This document shows positions 50,306-61,000 of a DNA stretch of 64,000 bases, piece by piece. Both the position numbers and the translations under genes were made by a program. The notes beneath the pieces were generated by a model. That model did no database searches. It had not been told where the DNA came from and worked only from the letters and a program-made list of their open reading frames with translations. Position 1 is the first letter of the stretch; each line of letters begins with the position of its first letter. Origin of the DNA: Membranipora membranacea (taxonomy: Eukaryota > Bryozoa > Gymnolaemata > Cheilostomatida > Membraniporidae); NCBI GenBank assembly GCA_914767715.1, contig OU612068.1:24118001-24182000 (forward strand), written 5' to 3'.

Positions 50306-51590
50306 ATCACCGCTAGGGGGCTTGAAACTAAAAAAAATGATATGATATGAGATTATAAAAAACTTCATTAGGATGTGGGACTATGGTAATAGACCGAGCT
50401 GAGTCGGACAGGAGAACTCTTTTGCTTTTTTACCAAAAAAACCCACAAATCTCCAAATGTGGTACTATTTTGGAATCCCAGTTAACAATGAACAACTGGT
50501 CACATTTATAAGGGTAAACGACATAAGCTTTCGTTTTTTACATCCGCCCTTCCTTTCTTCACTCATGGAACCAATGACGTATTTATAATCTTTGATGGAA
50601 CTATCTATGCAAAACACTGATCTCCAATTCCATTGTTTGATTTCAAGCTCTGTCTAGCAACTCCTAAATAATAGCATGCAATATATTGTTTGACTCCACT
50701 AATGATCTGTTTTGAATGAATGAATGAAGCCGGTAACCACTGACCTTCTTTTAATGCCTGCTACATTTTACGGATTAAAAAACTTTATCTTTATTTCTAG
50801 AATTTGTTAAAGAATCCAGACTCAAACCCCATAAGATAAATTACTGGACGACCATTAAAACAATAAATACATCCAGAATTTAGTCCTGGTAACCTACTAG
50901 TCTCACTACTTGTTTGACATTGTCATTTAACACTTTGAATTTATAAATTATTCATTTGGTAATTTATCACTCTGATATGATCAGGGAGGCTGAGCGGACC
51001 CTCCCACCCTCCCTGTTATGTAGTTAAGAGTTATGTACCCTTTAATGTTATAGAGACAACTCCTTACACACATGTATTTGGCAGCCATCTTAGTCAGCTG
51101 AGACGATATTATATCACTCTTCACAATACAGTGACTTGTACGTACACAATAATAGATATGGATCTATTATATATTCATACTGCTAAAGTCTATGAGTATG
51201 AGTACTACGCAAGTGGCTACATTACAAAAATAAGATAAGATAATCTTTATTAGCATCAAAGATGAAGCAAAACTACTTGGCTAAAAATCAAATACTTGTT
51301 GGAATAAAACTGTTGCAATACTTGATCGTTCTGCTTATGGCAATAATAAAACTACGTCTACCCCTCTTTAAACAGTGGTTTAAGACATGGTCTGAATCCT
51401 GATCAAAATTCTCCGCTGTTGTTTAAACATTTTGGAGAATTCCAATAAACCATCTAAACCGAGTTCTATGCTATGATGATAAGAAAAAAAGAGCCTTAAA
51501 AATATGAATGTATGTTTCTTTTTGCCTTGCTTAGCCTTGTAATGCTAAAATATTGTGATATGGAGCGGTAATCTGGTTTCCATCCATATC

Positions 51591-54500
51591 CTAGTATCGG
51601 AAAGGAATCTCATTGCCTACAGCCCACCTGTCCAAGCAGGCATCAAACAGCTCATTGTCAGCTACAGTGAAGTGATTTTTCCAATCTCCAATCTCACCTA
51701 CAAACATTGAGCAAAGTATATATTATGATGAAATTGGAGGCTGTTCAAGGTTTCCCCCAAACTATTATATTACCTGAGACGGTCATTGTAAGTGAAGCTT
51801 GGTGATACTTACAAGGGCCCATTCGCCAACTTGATCTGCTTTATGCAAAAGCTGCCAGTGAGCGTCATACGTTCCACAGCTCACACACACACATGGATCT
51901 TTTCTTATGAAAAGCATCAACTCTCAATATATTCCCGGTGAAATAAACTATCAGGGTCTCTTGAGGAGTGGGATGGGAGAACACAACTCTGAGTAGCGAA
52001 TAGCGTGCATGCTTATTAGCCCATCAACCTATTCGTTCTTAGGGATTGTGAGATGGTGCAATTGGCTAGCACGCTTGCTATCCACTGGCAGGCGATTGGT
52101 GCTGTAGGAGTTGTGTGTTCGAGTCTCACTAAGGGAGCTTCCAAGGTTGATTGTTCCAGCCCCGGCACCCTCAAGTATAAACCTCTCCTGTACTACATTT
52201 AAATGACTTAACGATTTGCAGTAAGATCAAATATTGTCAAAGCCACTGACCTGCAGTTGCTACATGATCACATTAGTCGCTTTGCTTCCGGAGCTGGTAT
52301 TATTCTGTGTTTCGAATTTTTGTCAGGGTCTCTTCAATGATTACGAAAGTGACCAAGCACCATCCATGGCGTAAAACTTACCCTTTCGATATATGTCTTG
52401 AGCACCGTTCACTAGACGCTTCTCCTTGGATCCTTCTCCTTGCTCTTTCTTCAAAACAAAAAAGATCATTCAGTGTGTTACATACTTAATTCTTTTATTC
52501 ACGCGTAAACAATGGTATGATAGGAGTATTAAGTGAATAATCGAGCCCAAGAGCCACGACTTACAGCAACATACTTGCTCAATGATGTAAGCATTTTAGT
52601 TTGTTCCGTGCAAAATCATCATCCATCCTAATTTCATTTTGAGAGCGTTTGCTAGTACCAACGGAGTCACTACTGAAAGCCAAAACAGTTCAACAGTTTT
52701 TACCATGTTTCTCGTCTTTTCAAGCAGTCTGTTGGTGCTATCTTTCTTTCCTTCCCTCATACTAGCAAAATTTGTAGCCTCAGCTATATTTTGCACCAAT
52801 TCTGGACTTCTACTCGTGCCCATAAATTCATTGACCTGTTGTATGACTTCAACCGGATCCTTCAAACAAGATTACATAAAAATTGATTTGCTTGTTTTTT
52901 TTTCTACAGGTTATCGGAGAATTTGCGAAAAAAATTAATTTTTTGACGATAAGTCATGTCTAATTTACAGAAAATAGTCTCAGATGACTGCAATTCGATT
53001 TAGGGGCATTGCTTTATCAAACACTCTATTTCAGTTTAGTGTTAGATATTCACTGAATATTTCCATGGGTCGACCAGAGGCTAATTTCAGGGCTGTTCGA
53101 TTCATTGGTAAATTGATAAAGGCCTCCTCGAGTCTGTGCCAGACTGTATATTGAGCACTTTTTTATTGGAGGACACATTTATACTGTTTCAAGGCCTGGC
53201 CAGCGTTTTTATCAAGAAGCTAGGGCTAGAGGTGGTAGTTTAGGATCTCGAATAAAGGCCTTCTGGAGTCTGTGTGCGTATCTTAATATCAAATTCAATC
53301 TTGAGTAATTGTCCAATTATAACTCACCCTTTTTAGATCTTCGAAGTGCACAAGCAGAAGATTGGGATCATCCCTCAGTGACCACATATACTCTACATAG
53401 TCGAAGTATCTACCATAAGGGCAATCGTTATCGAACAAGAACGCACCCAGGAAAGCCGAGAAGGTCAACTTAGCGAGTAATTCTTCTCTCTTCTTTTCAT
53501 CCATCCCTATGTTCAAAACCTCAACGAACAAAATTAATAATCCTAAATCGGTATCATTGTATAAATTCATGAGCTGAAGTGCCATTCCCTCATTACATAA
53601 GCGCGAGAATATAAGTGCAAGTGCTTATGGGCGAGATTTCAGAGTACTGGGCGATCCCTTTTTCACTCAAGTATATATTTGTATTGCTTAAAGTGACTCA
53701 CCCTCTTTTTTCTATGAAAGTAGAACGATGCAGCAACATCTTTAGGGTTCCGCAGCACTACATGAAATAAATAACTAAGTCAGGACATGATATAAACAGA
53801 TTAGCAATTGAATTGATCAAGCGGAGGTACACCGATCCACCCTAACCCACAGAGGAAATAGTAATAAATAGGTCTGTGTGTGGGAGTTGTCCTTCAATGT
53901 ACTAAAAAAATACAATGTACTAAATCAGTGCTGCTTTAAATGAGGTAATGAAAATCAATGAGAAATGACTGGCAACACGTTGGTGGTAAGGAGGGAGAAA
54001 TATTAATTGACCAAAATGATACTAAACAAATCTCACAGTTATACTTAAAGGTAATCAGAGGTGATCTTTTTAGTGTATGTTGGTTAGAATGAAATTATAT
54101 TTCATGCTATTTTTTCATGCTTTCAATGGTTCACACAGTCAAATCAGAGTATAATAAAACTCATGATTGAGGGTATGAACTTGTGCCCGTGAAAGTTCAG
54201 GTTCACTTCCTGATTTGGTATTGGTACACCAGGTCTTGCAGAACAGGACTAATACCAGGGGTCCAACGTGCATGTTTGCACTACTCGTATGCAGTAAAAA
54301 GAACCCAAACTGCCTCTTCGATATAAAGAGTAGCCACATTCGCCGCGGGCATGAGCAAAGGAAATTGTGTTGAAACAGTGTTAACATCGCATTTTACACA
54401 ATGTAACTCAAACTGAAAAAGGGTGAAAAAATCGTGAAAAGGATTTTTACCACAAACTGTCTTTTTTCCACGGAATGTCTTTGGTAGCACATCTAGCCTG

Positions 54501-55232
54501 TAATGTGTATTGAGTACACGAGGGGAGGGTACCAACTCATGGGATTCAGTGACAGGGTACATGTCAATCATACAACCATGCTTAGATTCCTCTATATAGT
54601 CAGCAGAATCACGAACTAGCATCATCATAACCTCCCACATGAAATGAGTACCTGCAATGAAGAAGATCCTTAGTATCTTCAGTCCTTTCTCTCCATTATT
54701 TATAATGTGGTCTCATCAAGCAATGATTCTAGATCAAAGGGGATCTCTTAGTGATCCATTTAGACTCCCATACAGTAATATCCCCAGTCACTCAGTGTGT
54801 TATTGCTATTCACTATTCAGTAATGTAATGCCATGCTCAATGTGATGATGTCTGAATACTGATATTTATTTAAGTCAATTTCAGTTACGATATGATACCA
54901 ATTCCAGACTTAATTTATTTATAATCTTCGACGATACTATACCCAAAATACAATTGAATATTTTCTTATATGAAATGATGTGTCTGCAAGTTATTTTATG
55001 TGGTAAATGTTCCAAATCTATGCATATGAGTCTTCTTACCATTTTTAGGGTAGGTTGCAAGCAAAATATCACCATCAATCCATTCATAATCATTCATGGC
55101 CTGTACAATGTCGCCAGATGCAATGAGTCTAGCTACTTTAACTGTTCCCTCATCATTAATGAAATAACTACCAGTGAATTCTCCATTATTCGGATTTTTG
55201 AAGTACTCTACGCCATCAGCTAGTTCATCCAT
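51591..55232 (-). CDS. cytosolic-type sulfotransferase, intact (paralogue 2)
   Basis: A predicted PAPS-dependent sulfotransferase (SULT-type fold) that moves sulfate to a hydroxyl or amine of a small molecule; the acceptor is unknown. The seven exons are 55040-55232, 54451-54651, 53702-53757, 53328-53519, 52704-52859, 52382-52448 and 51591-51697, giving 323 residues with consistent phases. Motifs are ATYPKNGT (59-66, PAPS 5'-phosphosulfate loop), THY with His114 at the catalytic position, VLRNPKDV (132-139, 3'-phosphate contact), LLVHFEDLKRDP (about 205-216) and RKGEIGDWK (287-295, the conserved RKGxxGxWK PAPS motif). Asn in YPKNG replaces the more usual Ser. No signal peptide or membrane segment is present. 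An acceptor (TTTCTAG) 23 bases upstream of the ATG points to a 5' untranslated exon. It lies 3 kb upstream of a decayed tandem copy and shares its exon structure. Confidence 0.93.
51960..52185 (+). mobile_element. composite SINE with tRNA-like head, second copy
   Basis: A leader containing ACAACTCTGAGTAGCGAATA is followed by a tRNA-like part with a degenerate box A (about 52053-52072) and box B GTGTTCGAGTCTC (52115-52127), then a tail with GGTTGATTGTTCCAGCCCC. It matches 21519-21800 in inverted orientation and lies in the last intron of the intact sulfotransferase. Confidence 0.8.
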
Positions 55233-55583
55233 TTTTAGGGTGTGCTCAGAGTTGTGCTAGAAAGCCTGCAACATAAAAAAGTCCATGTCAACTGCTGTAT
55301 TCGTATGGTTTGGTAAAGGTCTTAGTTTGATGAAGTTGGGGGTGGCTGCGCACTCTAGAGCAGTCAAGTATTTGCCAGAGGAATGATTTAGAGAGATTTA
55401 CGCAACGGGTTGAACTGGTGAAATTGTTACTTAGCTGTTATTTATGCAACCTCCTTTCCTAGCTAGCTGAAATTGCTGATAGTAAATGAAGTCCTTCCAA
55501 GACCAGCTGAACTTAACTCTAAGGCAAGTATGTAAATTTAAAAATCCCTGTTGTATGCAGGGCCACTCCAAATTAATTCCTCG
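55233..55583. other. upstream region of the intact sulfotransferase
   Basis: It probably contains a short 5' untranslated exon and the promoter. No specific elements were recognised. Confidence 0.4.
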
Positions 55584-55591
55584 ATCTAGAT

Positions 55592-56444
55592 CATGGGTGG
55601 GCAACCTTTTTATTAAGAAGGCAGCATTTTATGCAGAATCAACACAAAAGGCCACAACATATTTTTCGGGCACAAACTTTAATGCGAAGTATAATTTGTG
55701 TATTTTATACAAACTAAAGCAGATTTATGCGTCGATAAAAATGTTATTGTTATGTTGCAATAAGCATCAGATTTTTCAACTGCATCAGTTTAGCTTTATC
55801 TTGTTTATCTAATCTACTGGATTTTTGTGTCTGGCAAAGGTTGTGTACTTGGCTGTTTCCCAGTGTTTCAAGCAGTAGGGCAAAGGGCAGGATGAGCGCT
55901 CAAGAAGTGCAGTAAATATATGCATACTTGTCAATGAGATTCAATCTGGAACATTTCAGGCGAAATGCTGACGCACTTGTAACAATGTCAAATTTTTGAT
56001 AGAACAACTTTTCCATTCTTGCTCAAAATGACAGCTTTGCAAAAAACAGTTTGTAGTTAAATATCCAAAGGTGAAAGAATTGATTAAATTGCTTTTCTCT
56101 CACAATATTACGACAATTTCTTCACTGTTAGGGGTATTTATTCAAATGGAATCGCGTGAAAATGTAGTTGGCACCAGTACATTCATGATGCTTTTGTGTA
56201 GAATGGCTTGGGAATTCCTTTTTTTTTCTACATGTAAGTAACTTAGCACATGGTTGATACAGAATGCCAATATTTTGATATCCCATCAATGAATTGTCCT
56301 TGTACAGGGTAAAGCATACTTGGACATCCACATGACAGTAAAAACTTGAATGTGTGATTTTCACAGACATAAGGCCACAATTAGGCCGCAAAAGATTACC
56401 CATTAGGCTGCACTGGCAAAAAGGCCGCAGGTTGCCCACAGCTG
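55592..56444. mobile_element. non-autonomous hAT element, 853 bp
   Basis: It starts CATGGGTGGGCAACCT and ends AGGTTGCCCACAGCTG, with imperfect inverted similarity reaching further inward (AAGGCAGCAT and AGGCCGCA). The palindromic octamer ATCTAGAT is duplicated exactly at 55584-55591 and 56445-56452. Termini of CA-GGGTGGGCAA type plus an 8-bp duplication are typical of hAT. No transposase frame is visible. Confidence 0.9.
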
Positions 56445-56452
56445 ATCTAGAT

Positions 56453-58063
56453 GAACGACCGCCACCTTGTCAGAGCCTTGATAAAATCAAAATACCGCCA
56501 GACGCCAGTTGGAAATAGTCATAAAATAATTTACCTCCTGGTCAATTGACCGAGTAAAATATAAAACATATACCCCTAAACGCCTGTGAATTCCCTATGA
56601 TATATATTTTTATTACCTATGGTGAGTGGTCACTCAATATGCATGAAGAGAACAAAAAATGGAACATGAACATTTACATTTATATTTCTCTCCATCGCGG
56701 ATTTTGCAATAGCAATCTAAAAGACTGTTTCGGTGATCTCATTGTCATAATATCCTACTGCTCTATATACATTACCTTCTCTCATCTGTTTGATTAAGCG
56801 ATTCCGAATTTGAAAACTTAATTTTAAAATCTGTAGTTTGATCTAATTTGAGCTGCAAACTCTTCTACTACTATCCTCAGCGACAATTTCACCTGATGTT
56901 GACTGATTAAAACACAGCCACCTTATCCGGATATTATACAAGTTTGTAGCAGTTTCCTGCACATTATTCTTTCTCATTTGAAAATCAAGGAAACCTGCTA
57001 AGCTAGCAACCACAATCTTCTGGCAACTAAACTCTTTAAAAAAGATCTTGGTGTTCAACATACCTCTCAATCACTACAGCTACACTGAACTGATTAAACT
57101 TGATCAATGTCACGGACCTCTGCATGAATACTATCACAGAATGCTATGATCCTACACATTAGCCATTATTAGAGATAAGACTATAGGTATTTATGGCTGT
57201 GTAGTTTAGTGTTTAGTGACTGAAGTTAGAAATCATCTGTGCATGACCATTTTAAAAAACAACCTAGCCTTTGTATTGGCTGGCTGCCAAGTCTGTGGTT
57301 TTAAAACTATCTAGTCATCACAGTAAAGTAACCAGATAAGGCCAGATCTATTTCACAGCAATGGTGCTTGAAAAAAGTATATTCCATAGATCTAGAATGT
57401 ACTATTTTTGTTAAATAACCCACTGTGATCTGCCATTCCCTGTCAAAAAATCAGTCAAGATTAGGGCAACAAAAAGTTTTGTGAACATACTGCGGTGATA
57501 GCCACATCTCATCTCCGAACGTATCTTTCTGTATTTATAAATGCGCACAATATGGTACACAAAGCTACAGAAAAGTGGAGACGATTCATTACTATGTGCG
57601 TCAATTGTCAAGCTGACTAAGACAAAAAATCAATAAATACAGACCAAAGTAAAATTAAAAAAACAAGGATGGACCACATGGAATGTGAAACAGACTTTAT
57701 ACATATTTGAGGCACGTGGAGGGAATCACCTATGGACCAGCGTTGAAGTATAATCACATAAATAAGAATGAAAGTAAAGAGTTTTCTGAAACTCTTAGGA
57801 AGCACACAATGAGCGATATACTAGCATGACACACACAATAGAAAGATGGACAAGTTAGCAAAGAAATAATAAATCACTAAAAAGATACACTAGGCCAAAG
57901 CTAACATATTTGAAGTAAAATGATTATCAGGATGAATGCTTTGATTTATTTGACAGGTAACTAAAAAGAATAACCATAGACACCGTTAGCGTACCATAAT
58001 GCACTGCTATACCTATGTGTTAAAAATAACTAGTCGAATAGCATAGTCAGTTCCATCACATAA
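56453..58063. other. intergenic, no gene recognised
   Basis: Spacer between the sulfotransferase upstream region and the 3' end of NEK11. Open stretches such as 56843-57070 and 57411-57611 lack motifs and splice context. Confidence 0.45.
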
Positions 58064-61000
58064 TCAGCTGTTTTTATCGATGTCTGCTTGTTTCTCAAGA
58101 AAGAGAAGTTGATCTATTATAAAACAGTCACTTATATTAGGAGTTATCTGTCTAAGTTGCGCCATTATATGCGACTCATCGACGGTGGCAGAGTTGTCGT
58201 CCCCGTATCTCATCTTCTTCAGGAATTCGTAAGCTTTCCTAAACGGGACTTTACCAAGCTTACCTTCTCCATTCCTATTCAATCATAAATGAATGTGAAG
58301 ATATAATGAAGGTTTTCGCATGCAATGTTTATTTTGGACAGCATGATACAAGTGAGATATCTTACAGGAATTTCTCTATTCTTCTTTGCCTGGCATTTTT
58401 TCAGTCTTGCATGTTGAATTAGGAAGTCTTGTGTAATTGTTGACTAGCACGGGCAGTAAACATTCATAAAGTGGTTCCAATTTTCATGGCTTTGCTCTTA
58501 TGGATAGGTAACATCAAATAGTTGAATTTGGAAAAAGAGCTAGCTAGGCTTCCACCGTGTTGTCTGTCTATTTATCCACACAGTATTTTGCATCATGTAG
58601 TTGGAGATATTACTTACCTTCGGAGATTGCCAATTTTGATGGAACGAGCTGTAGGGCCAAAAGCTCCCGCCACAGTGTCATCTGCCAGTGTTATTGTGTC
58701 CTCTAAAAGTAAAGAAATTAAGAGTTACAACAAATCAACCTCAGCAGCAAGCATGTGATACATTCCTAACATCATAAGAACAACAGTCAGGTAACACGGA
58801 CACTTTCACAGTGATACATGATTCAAGAATGCTAAACTCATGATTTGGTCTCACTTGACTTGCCAAGCTTTATTGCCCACCAACAAAACTTCTCAAGACA
58901 GGCTAGGTCAGGTCTAGTTCTGCAAAAGTCTAGAATACTTCACGATGAAACATTGAAAATTAAATGACATTCAGATTCTGACCGTTGTAATCCTCATCCT
59001 CATCTTGATCTGGTTGGTCCAGAGTATTGAGATGATCCTCCATTTGTCGTATCATAGCCGCCTCCTCTCCAGCCACTGTACCGCCGCCTATAGTCATACT
59101 CGAGGCTACCACTGTACCTCCTACAATTCATTCAATTACATGTATATACTATGAGTCACTAATCCCCAAAATATTGAAATTTAGATACTGAGTTCTACTT
59201 ATGGTATTGAGCTCATGATCTCATTGTTGTGTCAATTCTGTTTTGGCATGTCATAATTTCGAATTATTAAAAGTGTAGTTGTGATCGAAAGTCACCACCA
59301 CATCCAATAAGTTGCAGACTAGCATTGAGAGTGCATGTTATGTTTGTTTGACAAGGCTCGAGAGTTTGATTCTGTTTCTTGTCTCACCTCTCAATGTATT
59401 AGCAACCTTAAGACCATCTCCACCTCTAACAGTACCCCCTGCTCGTACAGTTCCTCCGCCTCTGACAGTACCCCCTGCTCTCACGGTACCTCCACCCCTT
59501 ACAGTGCCATCTGGAGCAGCACCCACAGCACCTATCAGAGTTCCCTCATTCTCATCTTCATCATAATCTTCACTTTCTCTTCCCATAAGATTAACATAAT
59601 CTCCCTGGAATACACAAATGGTGGAATTGTTGTAACAACATTTTCATCATTTAAAGATGGGTGGTTTTCAGTCACAGCACCTCAGCTAAGAGCTTCAGAA
59701 GGAGGATAGGAGTGTGATCATGTGGAACAACTTGTTGGAAGCAAGGCGTTACTAAAACATGTTGCACACGTAAGGTATATTGAAATATCTTTTGATGTGG
59801 TGCTCGTACATTACCCTTTGATTTGGTGCTGTTTGGTGAATGATCTCTACATTAGGCTCAACGATTTCTCCAGATGAATCCTTATCCTCTTCAAAATCGT
59901 CATATTGTGAGTAGAAAGTATTTGCTACATTGGGATCCTCTGGGACGCCTGTGGTAGATCATAAGGGTGCACAGCATTGTATACTTAAATTTTTAAAAAC
60001 TGTCTCGAAACAAGAAAAGATTTGATTGTCCTTTGAGACTTTACTGTATGTCCTTGTTTCTCTCTGTTATAAATAAGGAATGATTTAATTATTTGGCAAT
60101 TTCGTTACAGGTTACAGTGTAATGTAAGGTGACAATTTTGTGAAGCTTTCAGAGTGAGACAGACTTTTAAAAGTTACATGACTCGCATGGTTGTCTACCG
60201 AATAAGGTGAATTTTAATGCTATGTTCTCAGAGGATTTCACATGATGCTCTAAGGGCTTTTCAAATACATCTAAGCAAGCATGATATCAGCTAGTAAGAA
60301 GTAACCCAATCACGTGAGCGAAAGAATCTGTTGACAATGTCATGAAATGCATGAACTCTCTCTACAATCAGACTTACCATCCCTGAAGTCGAGCGACGAG
60401 TGCTCTCTGTCATACACCATACGATCCTTCATAGGTGTGATGGGCCTGTCGTCCAGATTGACACTCCAATTCAGTACTTTATTCCCTGACAGTAGTGTAG
60501 AACCTGAGTACACAGGGGCTGTCCTGTTCAGTGAATGATTAGGATGAGCCTCGACTAATGTGTTCTCCTCATCATCTGAGGGCTCCTCAATCACAACTAT
60601 AATAATAATGTACATTATTATTTACTAGGCTGTATAGCAAGTTCAAAGAGGGACAATAATTTTTTTTTAGGTCCGAAAGTTATATTGCAACAAACATAAT
60701 TATACTCTAAACTTCAGGGAGAGCATGTTTTCTGTTGACGAGAAAATTGGATACATATTAAACTTGATGAAATTATAATATTCTAGAGGCAGTGCATAAG
60801 ACTATAGAGAGAACATGACAATGGTGGTGAAGATCCAAAAATGGTTGTGTTTTATTATCCTTGTCCCTAAAATCTGCACAAATCCTGACGTGTTACAACA
60901 TATAACAGGCAGTGCAACATGTTGAGCAGTGAAACTTACCACCCAAATTTGGGTTTTCATTTTTTGCTACAGACTGGGCGGGCATATTTACCCCGTCATC

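Larger units (their letters stand above)
48273..51590. other. intergenic between the sulfotransferase paralogues
   Basis: Apart from two tandem repeat arrays (49010-49344 and about 50198-50305) no gene was recognised. Long open frames across the 18-bp array on both strands arise because the unit length is a multiple of three. They are not genes. Confidence 0.6.
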
